A stretch of 64,000 nucleotides of DNA from contig NZ_WHSB02000002.1 in the NCBI RefSeq assembly GCF_010994755.1, positions 124,001 to 188,000 on the forward strand, written 5' to 3'. This stretch comes from Shinella lacus (GTDB taxonomy: Bacteria; Pseudomonadota; Alphaproteobacteria; Rhizobiales; Rhizobiaceae). Position numbers and translations under genes: made by a program. Below the pieces are notes generated by a model. That model did not search any database and was not told the DNA's origin. It saw only the letters and a program-made list of their open reading frames with translations. Position 1 is the first letter of the stretch, and each line of letters starts with the position of its first letter. This document shows, in pieces, positions 44,314-52,972 of the stretch.

Positions 44314-45097
44314 GCGCGCGCTTGCGGGTGTCGCTCTCTTCGTGCTCGCCGCCTCAGTGGCGGGCGCTGCGGAGCCCGAACTTGCGGCCCGCCTGAAACT
44401 GCTTGTCGAGGCCTATCCCGACAGCCTCGCCGGTATCGAGGGCAACAGCCTCGTCTTCAAGGACGGTGGGGCGCCGCTCGACATCGACGACGGCAAGACG
44501 AAGGACCATCAGGCGGCGCTCGCCACCGGCGACGTCGAGGACAGCCTTCAGCAGATCTATCCACTCGGCGCCTGCGACGCGAAACCGGTGGTGAATTTCG
44601 ACCCCGGCCGCATTCGCAGCGACGCGCTGATGATGCGGCTTTACGGAAAATCGGCGAAGGCGGTGCAGGCCGATCTTGTGCCGGTCAAATGGTTCGGCGC
44701 GACGGTTCGCGTGACCAAGCGACAGGGGGCGGCTGCGGCGCTGGAGAAGGTGCGGGACGAGCTTGCGGCAAAACCGGAGCTGAAGCGCTATCTGGCGCCG
44801 TCGGCCGGCACCTTCAACTGGCGCAAGGTTTCCGGCGCGCCCAACATGTCGGTGCACAGTTTTGGCGCGGCGATCGATCTCAACACCAAGTTTGCGGACT
44901 ATTGGATCTGGTCCGGCGGCAAGCCGGGCAAGGTGCCAAAATATGCCAACAAGTACCCGCTGGAGATCGTCGATATCTTCGAGCGGCACGGCTATGTCTG
45001 GGGCGGCCGCTGGTATCACTACGATACTATGCATTTCGAGTATCGCCCCGATCTCATCGCCATAGCAAAAGCGGCAGGCGCTTCCGCCTGCCGCTGA
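44291..45097 (+). CDS. M15/VanY-type D-alanyl-D-alanine carboxypeptidase-like protein
   Basis: About 268 residues of a periplasmic zinc peptidase. The active-site motifs SVHSFGAAIDLN (His/Asp ligands) and YDTMHFEYRP (His) are those of VanY/M15 carboxypeptidases; GGRWYHYDTMHF is well conserved. It probably trims peptidoglycan stem peptides. The start is unusual: the nearest canonical start, GTG at 44342, cuts the signal peptide in half and has no ribosome binding site. An in-frame AUA at 44291, 5 bases after GGAGG, gives a full signal peptide (STFPWTKRALAGVALFVLAA). A stop at 44237 limits upstream extension. Its start overlaps the upstream gene. Confidence 0.8.
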   Translation: MSTFPWTKRALAGVALFVLAASVAGAAEPELAARLKLLVEAYPDSLAGIEGNSLVFKDGGAPLDIDDGKTKDHQAALATGDVEDSLQQIYPLGACDAKPVVNFDPGRIRSDALMMRLYGKSAKAVQADLVPVKWFGATVRVTKRQGAAAALEKVRDELAAKPELKRYLAPSAGTFNWRKVSGAPNMSVHSFGAAIDLNTKFADYWIWSGGKPGKVPKYANKYPLEIVDIFERHGYVWGGRWYHYDTMHFEYRPDLIAIAKAAGASACR

Positions 45098-45122
45098 GAC
45101 GATATGGTCCGCCAAACCTCTC

Positions 45123-45205
45123 CTCCGTCATCCTCGGGCTTGACCCGAGGATCCATAACCCTTTGAAAATAATGGATCCTCGGGTCAAGCCCGAGGATGA
45201 CGGAG
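45123..45205. repeat. Perfect 34-bp inverted repeat, alphaproteobacterial palindromic element
   Basis: Arms 45123-45156 and 45172-45205 are perfect complements around a 15-base AT-rich loop. Core sequence: CCGTCATCCTCGGGCTTGAC. The translated peptide (VILGLDPRIH, then MDPRVKPEDDG) is a familiar spurious protein in alphaproteobacterial databases. It lies between two convergent genes and may also act as a bidirectional terminator. Confidence 0.88.
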
Positions 45206-45261
45206 TGGTTGGGGCGGCAGGGCGCTTCTCCGCCTGCCGCTGATCGGTTTCAGCTTTTTGA

Positions 45262-45909
45262 TCAATCGCGAACGATGACCGTCACGCCCGCGGTGACCTG
45301 GGCATAGAGGTGTTCAACGTCTTCGTTCGCCATGCGGATGCAGCCGGAAGACTGGGCCTTGCCGAGCGAGGACGGCTGGTTGGTGCCGTGGATGCGGTAG
45401 ATGGTCGAGCCGAGATAGATGGCGCGCGAGCCGAGCGGGTTGTCGAGGCCGCCCTTCATGGAGACCGGCAGAATCTTGCCCTTCTTGGCTTCGCGGGCGC
45501 GCATGTCTTCCGGCGGCGTCCAGGTCGGCCATTCGGTCTTGCGGGTGACCTTTTCCGCACCCGTCCAGATGAACCCTTCGCGGCCGACGCTGACGGCGTA
45601 TTTCATGGCAAGGCCTGAACCGAGCACGTGGTAGAGGCGGCGTTCGGAATTGTCGACGATGATCGTGCCGGGTGCGACCTTCTCGTTGAAGGCGACGAGT
45701 TCGCGGGCGATCGGCGCGCGGGAAACGGCGGCGATCTTCTTTTCCGACTTGACCGGCTTGCCGCCGGACAGAACCTGCAGCCAGCCCGTCTTCTGGGCCG
45801 AGGACGAGAGTGAGGCGACCTCGATCGGGTCGACGGCATTGTCGGCGGCGAAGGCCGCGCCTGCGGTGGAAAGAAGACCTGCGAGAAGAGCGATAGCGAG
45901 CTTTTTCAT
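45262..45909 (-). CDS. L,D-transpeptidase (YkuD domain)
   Basis: A 215-residue periplasmic enzyme with a Sec signal (MKKLAIALLAGLLSTAGA, then AFA). The YkuD domain covers residues ~75-213, with the active-site IHGTNQPSSLG and S-S-G-C190-I-R-M. It forms 3-3 peptidoglycan cross-links or attaches proteins to stem peptides; Rhizobiales rely strongly on L,D-transpeptidases for polar growth. It is monocistronic, and its 3' end faces the palindromic repeat. Confidence 0.93.
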   Translation of the reverse strand: MKKLAIALLAGLLSTAGAAFAADNAVDPIEVASLSSSAQKTGWLQVLSGGKPVKSEKKIAAVSRAPIARELVAFNEKVAPGTIIVDNSERRLYHVLGSGLAMKYAVSVGREGFIWTGAEKVTRKTEWPTWTPPEDMRAREAKKGKILPVSMKGGLDNPLGSRAIYLGSTIYRIHGTNQPSSLGKAQSSGCIRMANEDVEHLYAQVTAGVTVIVRD

Positions 45910-46038
45910 TGTCCTGGTCCCTGTTTGCGGCCGTTGGCTTGATGCTCGGCGCTTTGTTCTGATGGGGACTTTCTAGGACAGCGGCGCGCGCCACGATGTT
46001 CCGGCGGGAACAGGTCTCCCGCCGGCCTTTTCGAGCCC

Positions 46039-46116
46039 CTAGAAGGGCTGGATCCAGACGAGGCTGCTCAGCATCAGGGCGGCGATCATCGTCAGTTCGA
46101 AAAATCCGGTTTGCAT
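46039..46116 (-). CDS. 25-residue membrane microprotein
   Basis: A short open frame encodes 25 residues: MQTGFFELTMIAALM followed by LSSLVWIQPF. One predicted membrane helix fills most of it. GGGAGGAA lies 7 bases upstream of the ATG, which is one of the best ribosome binding sites in the window. It stands alone between the L,D-transpeptidase and GGDEF genes. No homologue known to me. Confidence 0.55.
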   Translation of the reverse strand: MQTGFFELTMIAALMLSSLVWIQPF

Positions 46117-46205
46117 GGCGCGTTCCTCCCGTGCCGCAAAAACGCGCGACTGCCGCCGCGGTTCCGCCGGATTTGGCGGGCGAGGAAAAATTTCGTGCCA
46201 AACGC

Positions 46206-46231
46206 AAAACGGCGCCCGAAGGCGCCGTTTC
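46206..46231 (-). terminator. Rho-independent terminator of the GGDEF gene
   Basis: AAACGGCGCC, loop CGAA, GGCGCCGTTT: 10-bp stem, followed on the minus strand by TTTTGCG. It lies 20 bases beyond the GGDEF stop. Confidence 0.88.
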
Positions 46232-46250
46232 GAAGGCAGTGCGAGGCCGC

Positions 46251-47321
46251 TTATTTGCGGTAGATCAGCCAGCTCTTGGCGAAATCCTTCTTCATGCCGT
46301 CCTCGAACGGCATGGTGCGGTTGCGACCGCCGTTCTTGGCGCAATAGAGGGCGATGTCGGCCTTGGAGTAGAGCTCGCCCGGGCCTTCCGCCCAGGACGC
46401 CATGCAGAAGCCGAGCGAGATGGTGATCGGGCCGTAATTGACGCCGGTCTTGGAATTCTTGAACGGCGTGTGTTCGAGCGCGACGCGGATGCGCTCGGCG
46501 ATGGCCATCGCCTCTTCCTCGGTGTTGCCTTCCACGATCATCGCGAATTCTTCACCGCCGGTGCGGGCGACGAGAATGTCCTTGCGCACATTGGCGCGAA
46601 TCAGGCTGCCGACAGAGGCGAGGATCTTGTCGCCGACGGGGTGGCCGTAGGTGTCGTTGATCTTCTTGAAGTGGTCGATATCGGCGAGGATCAGCGCGGT
46701 CACGCCGCGCGACATCGTCGAATTGTAGATGGCGGAAAGCTTGTCGTCGAAGGCGCGGCGGTTGGAGAGCTGCGTCAGCGAATCCGTGTTGGCGATGCGC
46801 TTGTACTCGTCGAGTTCCTTGCGCACATTGTCCATCTCGATCGACTTCTGCGCGACGTTCTCCACCATCTCCTTGCCCTGGTTGATGGTGTCGCCAGTCG
46901 CCTGCGTCAGCACGCCGACGACGCTCTTGATGATCTCGACGCTTGTTGCGTTCTTGCCGGTGATGCGCCCGAACGTCTCGTCGAGCAGCTTGTTGTAGCT
47001 TTCGAGCGAGGTCTGCTCCTGCTTCAGCAGGCGCAGCAGCCCTTCCAGCTCGCCGACGATCTTGGTGTGCGCGCCGTCGATGGCGGTCGCGCCGTGGTGA
47101 TGGCCGAAATATTTCGCGCCGATCTCGTCCAACTCTTCCTGCGAGGCCTTGCTGCCGAGGGCGGCGAGTTCGCGCGTCAGCTTGGGATTGGAACCGATAT
47201 AGGCTTCGTAGAACAGCTCGTAGTTCCGCGGGATGGGCGCGACGCCCATTATGCGCATGGCATAGGTCACCTGGGCCGCGATATCCGGCACCTGGACCTT
47301 CTGCGCAACTGCCGTGCTCAT
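46251..47321 (-). CDS. Diguanylate cyclase (GGDEF domain)
   Basis: A 356-residue cytoplasmic protein with an N-terminal all-helical region (residues ~1-185; the NYELFYEAYIGSNPKLTREL element recurs in rhizobial homologues) and a C-terminal GGDEF domain. The active-site loop is ARTGGEEF, with GGEEF at residues 255-259, so the enzyme should be active, making cyclic di-GMP from two GTP. The allosteric RxxD site is not at its standard position: the sequence before the loop is VRKDILVART. ATG 47321 is preferred over 47405. No membrane segment. Confidence 0.9.
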   Translation of the reverse strand: MSTAVAQKVQVPDIAAQVTYAMRIMGVAPIPRNYELFYEAYIGSNPKLTRELAALGSKASQEELDEIGAKYFGHHHGATAIDGAHTKIVGELEGLLRLLKQEQTSLESYNKLLDETFGRITGKNATSVEIIKSVVGVLTQATGDTINQGKEMVENVAQKSIEMDNVRKELDEYKRIANTDSLTQLSNRRAFDDKLSAIYNSTMSRGVTALILADIDHFKKINDTYGHPVGDKILASVGSLIRANVRKDILVARTGGEEFAMIVEGNTEEEAMAIAERIRVALEHTPFKNSKTGVNYGPITISLGFCMASWAEGPGELYSKADIALYCAKNGGRNRTMPFEDGMKKDFAKSWLIYRK

Positions 47322-47430
47322 GTCGGCTGCTCCTGAATTTCGTTGGTTGGCTCCCGACCCGCAAAATAAGGCGGAAATACTTTGGGAATGATTAACGCTT
47401 CTCAACTCTCGTTACGGAAGGCTGGACGCA

Positions 47431-47466
47431 AAAAAGGCCGCAGATACAATGACCTGCGGCCTTTCA
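47431..47466 (-). terminator. Rho-independent terminator of fumC
   Basis: On the minus strand GAAAGGCCGCAG, a 10-base loop and CTGCGGCCTTTTTTTG form a 9-11 bp stem with a seven-base T-run. It lies 26 bases beyond the fumC stop. Confidence 0.9.
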
Positions 47467-47491
47467 AGGCGGAATATTCAAAAATTCTATC

Positions 47492-48883
47492 TCAACCCGG
47501 CATAATCATTTTTTCAGGACGTACAACCGCGTCGAATTCTTCGTTGGTCACGTAACCGCCGCCGACGGCCTCTTCGCGAAGCGTCGTCCCATTTTTATGG
47601 GCGGTTTTCGCGATTTTTGCGGCGTTGTCGTAGCCGATCTTCGGGGCGAGCGCGGTGACGAGCATCAGGGAGCGGTCGAGGGCTGCTTTGATGTTGTCCT
47701 CGCGCGCCTCGATGCCGGTGACGCAATTGTCGGTAAACGAGATTGCGGCATCCGACAGCAGTTGGACCGATTGCAGGAAGTTGTAGGCCATCAGCGGGTT
47801 GAAGACGTTCAGCTCGAAATGGCCCTGGCTGCCGGCGAAGGTGAGCGAGGCGTGGTTGCCGAAGACCTGGGCGCAGACCTGGGTGAGGGCTTCGCACTGG
47901 GTCGGGTTCACCTTGCCCGGCATGATAGACGAGCCCGGCTCGTTTTCCGGCAGCGCCAGTTCGCCGAGGCCGGAGCGCGGGCCGGAGCCGAGGAAGCGGA
48001 TGTCGTTGGCGATCTTGAAGAGCGCTGCGGCGGCGGCATTGATTGCGCCGTGCGAGAAGACCATCGAATCGTGGGCGGCGAGCGCTTCGAACTTGTTCGG
48101 CGCGGTCTTGAAGGCGATGCCGGTGATTTGCGCAATGTGGTCGGCGACCTTCTCTGCAAAGCCGACCGGCGCGTTGAGGCCCGTGCCGACGGCGGTGCCG
48201 CCCTGGGCGAGTTCGCACAGGCCCGGCAGCGTCAGTTCGATGCGCTTGATCGAGGAGGCGACCTGCGCGGCGTAGCCGGAAAACTCCTGGCCGAGGGTGA
48301 GCGGAGTGGCGTCCTGCGTGTGCGTGCGGCCGATCTTGATGATGTGGTCGAAGGCCTTCACCTTCGCTTCAAGGGCAGCATGCAAGTGCTTCAGCGCCGG
48401 CAGCAGGTCGTGCACGATGCGCTCGGCGCAGGCGATGTGCATGGCCGTCGGATAGGTGTCGTTCGACGACTGGCTCATGTTGACGTGGTCGTTCGGGTGC
48501 ACCGGCTTCTTCGAGCCCATGACGCCGCCGAGCATTTCGATCGCCCGGTTCGAAATCACCTCATTGGCGTTCATGTTCGACTGGGTGCCGGAGCCCGTCT
48601 GCCAGACGACGAGCGGGAAATGGTCGTTGAGCTTGCCGTCGATGACTTCCTGCGCGGCTTCCGTGATGGCCTTGGCGAGTGCCGGGTCGAGGCGCCCGAG
48701 TTCGGCATTGGCGCGGGCGGCGGCCTGCTTGACGATGCCGAGCGCACGCACGACCGAAAGCGGCTGCTTCTCCCAGCCGATCTTGAAATTGCCGAGCGAG
48801 CGCTGGGCCTGCGCGCCCCAGTAGCGGCTGTTGTCCACTTCGATGGGGCCGAATGTATCCGTTTCCGTGCGCGTCGATGTCAT
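47492..48883 (-). CDS. fumC: Class II fumarate hydratase
   Basis: A 463-residue TCA-cycle enzyme interconverting fumarate and L-malate without an Fe-S cluster. Conserved elements are [16 protein letters not shown] near residue 20, [17 protein letters not shown] near 98, [13 protein letters not shown] near 137, and the catalytic-loop signature [15 protein letters not shown] near 315. The ATG at 48883 is chosen because homology begins immediately after; a longer in-frame version reaching 48940 is non-homologous. It is monocistronic with its own terminator. Confidence 0.95.
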   Translation of the reverse strand: MTSTRTETDTFGPIEVDNSRYWGAQAQRSLGNFKIGWEKQPLSVVRALGIVKQAAARANAELGRLDPALAKAITEAAQEVIDGKLNDHFPLVVWQTGSGTQSNMNANEVISNRAIEMLGGVMGSKKPVHPNDHVNMSQSSNDTYPTAMHIACAERIVHDLLPALKHLHAALEAKVKAFDHIIKIGRTHTQDATPLTLGQEFSGYAAQVASSIKRIELTLPGLCELAQGGTAVGTGLNAPVGFAEKVADHIAQITGIAFKTAPNKFEALAAHDSMVFSHGAINAAAAALFKIANDIRFLGSGPRSGLGELALPENEPGSSIMPGKVNPTQCEALTQVCAQVFGNHASLTFAGSQGHFELNVFNPLMAYNFLQSVQLLSDAAISFTDNCVTGIEAREDNIKAALDRSLMLVTALAPKIGYDNAAKIAKTAHKNGTTLREEAVGGGYVTNEEFDAVVRPEKMIMPG

Positions 48884-49417
48884 TGTGCTTCCCGCTAAAA
48901 ACCCATGCGCTTCGTCCTGCCGCCGGCGATGCCGCCGCATGGGGCGCGGCAGGCCGGGCGAGCGCGGGCCGTTTCATAAAAGGCCGCGCTGGCGCGAAAA
49001 AATCGCGAAAATCTCTGGCCCATCTGTGACCCGGTTGCAAGGGGCGGAATGGCCGCGCGGGACGAGACTTTCGGTTAAAATCGATTAGGCCGCGGACGGG
49101 CGGGATGAGGGCGCGCGGACCGCTCGCGGGGCTGTGCTTTTTCCATCACAATCGTCGGCTTGTTTTTCGCGCCTTGCTGGCGTTCCAGGCGAAATTTTCG
49201 TTTCCAGCGGGAAAATTCCACGCCAATTCAAATTTTTACGCCTGCCCATCCGTCTCGCTTGCCGAGGTCCGAAATGACGGTTTCGTGAGGTTTGGCAAGG
49301 CTGGCGGGGTGGGGCGTTTCCTTTTCATTCACCATCCTTTCCTATAACTTACCGGCCTGCTGGTTCGGGCGCCACCAGAGACCGCGACACGCGCGGGTCA
49401 ATCGGGGAATGGAATAC
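48884..49417. other. 534-bp divergent intergenic region
   Basis: Spacer between fumC and the large L,D-transpeptidase gene, holding both promoters. It is notably AT-richer from 49185 to 49240 (AAATTTTCG, AAATTTTTACG). An open frame at 49105-49347 has no ribosome binding site or recognisable sequence and is probably not a gene. No hairpin terminator or riboswitch recognised. Confidence 0.5.
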
Positions 49418-51292
49418 ATGAAGCTTACCAAGACTGCCGTGCTGGCCGCCGCGCTGGCTCTCTCCTGCGCCACTGTTTCGCTCAACGCGACGCCCGCAAA
49501 CGCCCTGACCGTCATGGAATGGCTGAACGGCAAGAAAAAGCAGAAGGCCGAGCCGCTTCCAGGCGTCGACACCGGCCTCACCCAGCCGGGCGCCGAAGTA
49601 AAGCAGGCAGTCAAGCCGCTGCCCCGCGTCACCGGTCCGCGCTACTATACCTACAAAGCGGATGCGCTGAAGCGCGTCGCCGTCGACAAGCTGGCCGATC
49701 CCGTCATCACCAGCTCGATTTCTGCCGCCGTCCAGCCGGCCGGCGATGCGGGCATCCGCGCCGCCTTCGCCACCGTTGACGTGCGCACGACCGAGGGGCC
49801 CGCCAAGGCGGTCGAGAGTTTTTACGGCCAGCAGAAGAAATTCGTCTGGATCGACGGCACGGGCATCAACGAGAAGGCGAAGAGCGCCATCGCGGTTCTG
49901 GCCGATGCCGCTTCGGTCGGCCTCGATCCGTGGGACTATGCGGTCAAGATTCCGTCGGACAGCTTCGACAGCGCCGACATGAACAAGCGCTACGGCGAGC
50001 TTGCGACCTTCGAGGTAGCGCTTTCGGCCGCCGTCGCGACCTATGTGCAGGATGCCGTGCGCGGCCGCATCGATCCGAACAAGATTTCCGGCTACCACGA
50101 TTTCAAGCGCAAGGACGTCAATCTCGTCGCGGCGCTGAAGAACGTGGCGATGAGCAGTAACGTCAAGGGCTACCTCGAAAGCCGCTCGCCTTCGAGCGCC
50201 GATTTCCAGGCGCTTAAAGCCGAGCTTGCCAAGCTGAAGGCTGAGACTGCGGGCGAAGACCGCGTGGTCATCGCCGAAGGCACGCTCCTGAAGCCCGGCC
50301 AGAGCAATCCGGAACTCGCGAATGTCGTCAAGGGCATCGTCAAGCACGGCTCCGACGCACTGAAGACCGATCATTCGGTGACGATTGCCACGTACACCGG
50401 CACGCCGGAATACACGCCGGAACTGGTCGCCCTCGTCGAGGCCTTCCAGAAGGAAAATGGCCTGAAGCCGGACGGCGTCGTCGGCAAGGCCTCGATCCGC
50501 AAGATGACGGGCGGCGACAGCGTTGCCGACAAGGTCGCCAAGGTCGAGGTGGCGCTGGAGCAGGCGCGCTGGCTGCCGGTCGATCTCGGCGCTCGCCACG
50601 TCTTCATCAACCAGCCGGCCTTCCAGGTCTATTATTACGAGGACGGCGCGGAAAAGTTCTCGATGCGCACGGTCGTCGGTTCGAAGTCGAACCAGACCTA
50701 TTTCTTCGAGGACAAGGTGCAAACCGTCGAGGTCAACCCCTATTGGGGCGTGCCGCAGTCCATCATCATCAACGAGATGCTGCCAAAACTTCGCAGCGAT
50801 CCGTCCTATCTGGACCGCATGGGCTACGAGGTCGCCGTCGGCGGCCGTGCCGTGCCGTCGTCGTCGGTGAACTGGTACGGCTCGACCTCGGGCGTTTCCG
50901 TGCGCCAGCCGCCGAGCGGTGACAATGCGCTGGGCGAACTGAAGATCCTGTTCCCGAACAGCCACGCCATCTATATGCACGACACGCCTTCGAAGAGCTT
51001 CTTCAAGAAGGACATGCGCGCGCTCAGCCACGGCTGCGTGCGCCTTGCCGAACCGCGCAAGATGGCGGCCGCCGTGCTCGGCGTGAGCGAGGAAGAGGTC
51101 GGCAAGGAGATCGCCGCCGGCCACAACAAGGCGCTGCCGGTCAAGGCGGATATCCCGATCTACATCGCCTATTTCACCGCTTGGCCGAACAAGGACGGCG
51201 TGGTCGAATTCTTCGACGACGTCTATGGCCGCGACGACTACATGCGCAAGGCTTTTGCCGCCACGCAGAAGGCGCGGCAGGTCCAGGGCTGA
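49418..51292 (+). CDS. Large L,D-transpeptidase with peptidoglycan-binding domain
   Basis: A 624-residue periplasmic protein. Signal peptide MKLTKTAVLAAALALSCATV (cleavage near ANA, residue ~29); a linker with the L,D-transpeptidase scaffold (residues ~110-300); a PG_binding_1 repeat at ~315-375 (VALVEAFQKENGLKPDGVVG); and a YkuD domain with the active-site IYMHDTPSK, then SHG-C540-VRLAEP. It should cross-link DAP residues of stem peptides. Candidate starts are ATG 49409 and 49418; 49418 has GGGGA at proper spacing. It is the larger of two L,D-transpeptidases in the window. Confidence 0.93.
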   Translation: MKLTKTAVLAAALALSCATVSLNATPANALTVMEWLNGKKKQKAEPLPGVDTGLTQPGAEVKQAVKPLPRVTGPRYYTYKADALKRVAVDKLADPVITSSISAAVQPAGDAGIRAAFATVDVRTTEGPAKAVESFYGQQKKFVWIDGTGINEKAKSAIAVLADAASVGLDPWDYAVKIPSDSFDSADMNKRYGELATFEVALSAAVATYVQDAVRGRIDPNKISGYHDFKRKDVNLVAALKNVAMSSNVKGYLESRSPSSADFQALKAELAKLKAETAGEDRVVIAEGTLLKPGQSNPELANVVKGIVKHGSDALKTDHSVTIATYTGTPEYTPELVALVEAFQKENGLKPDGVVGKASIRKMTGGDSVADKVAKVEVALEQARWLPVDLGARHVFINQPAFQVYYYEDGAEKFSMRTVVGSKSNQTYFFEDKVQTVEVNPYWGVPQSIIINEMLPKLRSDPSYLDRMGYEVAVGGRAVPSSSVNWYGSTSGVSVRQPPSGDNALGELKILFPNSHAIYMHDTPSKSFFKKDMRALSHGCVRLAEPRKMAAAVLGVSEEEVGKEIAAGHNKALPVKADIPIYIAYFTAWPNKDGVVEFFDDVYGRDDYMRKAFAATQKARQVQG

Positions 51293-51296
51293 CCGT

Positions 51297-52097
51297 TCAG
51301 CCCCAGGTCAGCGGGTCGAGCCGCAGATAAAAGGCGAGGCGCTCCCGGTCGGGCGCCTCGATTGCCAGCGTGGCGAAGAGAATGTCGAATGCTTTTACGG
51401 CCTCCGCTTCCGTCGTCCAGTTTTCCCCGGCATTGGCGAGCATGAGCGTGAGATCGGCATAACGATCCGCCGTGCCGAGGCGGCCGAGATCGATCAGGCC
51501 CGTGCAGCGCTGCGTCTGCGGATCCACCATGAAATTCGGCATGCAGGGATCGCCGTGGCAGACGACGCGCTCCTGCCGTTCCTGTGCCAGCCGCAGCGGA
51601 AGCTCTGCCTCGACGCGGGCGAGCAGCTCGCCTGCCGGCCGCTCCTTGTCCTCATCAGGCAAAAAATCCGGATTGACGGCGTCGCGCGCTACGACATCGG
51701 CGGCGCGCGCGAACATGCCGGCGAGGTTTTTCTCGAACGGGCAGTTTTCGACCGGAAGGGCGTGGAACGCGGCGAGTTGTTCCACCACGGACGGCCAGGC
51801 GTTGAGGAGATCGGCGCCCGAAAGCGTCACCGCCGGCACGCCCGCCACGGCGCTCATGATGAGGCAGGCGCCCTGTTCGTTCTCGCGCCAATCCAGAAGT
51901 GCAGGGCAGGCGATGCCCTTGCCCGCCAGCCAGGCGAGCCGGTCGCGTTCGCCGGCAAGCTCTAAAGCGCGCGGTCCGGCCGCGAGTTTCGCATAGCTGC
52001 GCCCATCCGGGCTGCGAAAAACCCGGTCGCCGGATTCGCCTTGATGCGCCGGCACCCAGCCGGCGTTGATATCCAGGAGCGTTCCGGCCCAGTCCAT
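51297..52097 (-). CDS. APH(3')-like phosphotransferase
   Basis: A 266-residue kinase of the aminoglycoside phosphotransferase family. The catalytic loop is VVCHGDPCMPNFMVD near residues 178-192 and the metal-binding loop is GLIDLGRLGTADRYADL near 203-219; both resemble APH(3') enzymes more closely than choline or fructosamine kinases. It would transfer phosphate from ATP to the 3'-hydroxyl of an aminoglycoside if the resemblance holds; actual resistance is not implied. It converges on the L,D-transpeptidase gene with a 4-base gap. Chromosomal context, with no mobile-element signs. Confidence 0.85.
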   Translation of the reverse strand: MDWAGTLLDINAGWVPAHQGESGDRVFRSPDGRSYAKLAAGPRALELAGERDRLAWLAGKGIACPALLDWRENEQGACLIMSAVAGVPAVTLSGADLLNAWPSVVEQLAAFHALPVENCPFEKNLAGMFARAADVVARDAVNPDFLPDEDKERPAGELLARVEAELPLRLAQERQERVVCHGDPCMPNFMVDPQTQRCTGLIDLGRLGTADRYADLTLMLANAGENWTTEAEAVKAFDILFATLAIEAPDRERLAFYLRLDPLTWG

Positions 52098-52105
52098 GGG
52101 TTCGC

Positions 52106-52780
52106 TCAGCGGGCGAGCAGGCGCTCGACGAGGTCGGGCGTCAGCTCGTCGAAATGGGTGATGACATGGGTCGGCTGCAGCTCGGCGACCGGCACGTCGG
52201 AATAACCGAAGGGCACGCCGATCGACGGCACGCCGGCATTGCGGGCGACGAGCATGTCGTTGAGGCTGTCGCCGATCATCACGGTGCGAAGCGGATCGGC
52301 TTCGGCGAGGCGGACCGTGCCAAGCAGGTGTTCGGCGTCCGGCTTGCGGACCGCGAACGTATCGCCGCCGGTGATGGCCGCGAAGCGCGTGGTGAGGCCT
52401 AGGCCGTCGACGAGGCGGCGGGCGAGGCCTTCCATCTTGTTGGTGCAGACGGCGAGACGGTAGCCGGCACCGGAAAGACGGTCCATCGCATCGACGAGGC
52501 CCGGATAGGGCACCGAGACGCCCGGCATGGCCTGCGCATAGTGGTCGACGAAGACGCCGAGCATGCGGGCCAGCTCCTCCTCGCTGATCTCGCGGCCGCG
52601 CAGCGAGAAGGCGCGCTTGATCATCACCGTCCCGCCATGGCCGACGAGATAGGTGAGGTCGTCATAGGTGATGGGGTCCAGGCCTTCGAGACCGATCGTG
52701 TGGTTGAGGCTTGCCACGAGGTCGTGTGCGGTATCGATGAGCGTACCGTCGAGATCGAAGACAACGAGAGATGCGGACAT
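52106..52780 (-). CDS. gph: Phosphoglycolate phosphatase (HAD family)
   Basis: A 224-residue HAD hydrolase. Motif I is VFDLDGTLIDT at the N terminus, motif II is AVCTNKMEG, and motifs III/IV are RKPDAEHLL and MIGDSLNDMLVA. It removes phosphate from 2-phosphoglycolate produced by DNA repair or oxygenase activity. ATG 52780 is chosen because motif I starts there; a much longer open frame continues upstream, antisense to rpiA, and is not genuine. It lies 8 bases after the APH-like gene on the same strand, so the two may share a transcript. Confidence 0.9.
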   Translation of the reverse strand: MSASLVVFDLDGTLIDTAHDLVASLNHTIGLEGLDPITYDDLTYLVGHGGTVMIKRAFSLRGREISEEELARMLGVFVDHYAQAMPGVSVPYPGLVDAMDRLSGAGYRLAVCTNKMEGLARRLVDGLGLTTRFAAITGGDTFAVRKPDAEHLLGTVRLAEADPLRTVMIGDSLNDMLVARNAGVPSIGVPFGYSDVPVAELQPTHVITHFDELTPDLVERLLAR

Positions 52781-52972
52781 GCGGGAAACCTTGTGTGGAG
52801 AGCGAGGGCAGGCCTCTCCGGTATGCGATGGCGCCGGCATTTGCAATCGGCTTCTCGCCCAGGGGGATGCGGCGATTTTGGCTTTCGTTTGCCTTTCAGG
52901 GCGTGTAAGTGTCTCACCGGAATTCCGGCCGCTTCGGGCGCCGGCTGACGCGTATTCAGGGAGTTTTGGGGC

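Noticed and set aside
44689..45243. Open frame ending in VILGLDPRIH and MDPRVKPEDDG
   Set aside because: This is the translated form of the palindromic repeat at 45123-45205 read through from an alternative frame of the M15 peptidase gene.
49105..49347. 80-codon open frame in the fumC/L,D-transpeptidase spacer
   Set aside because: No ribosome binding site of note, Phe/Arg/His-rich composition without family resemblance, and it overlaps the likely promoter of the transpeptidase gene.
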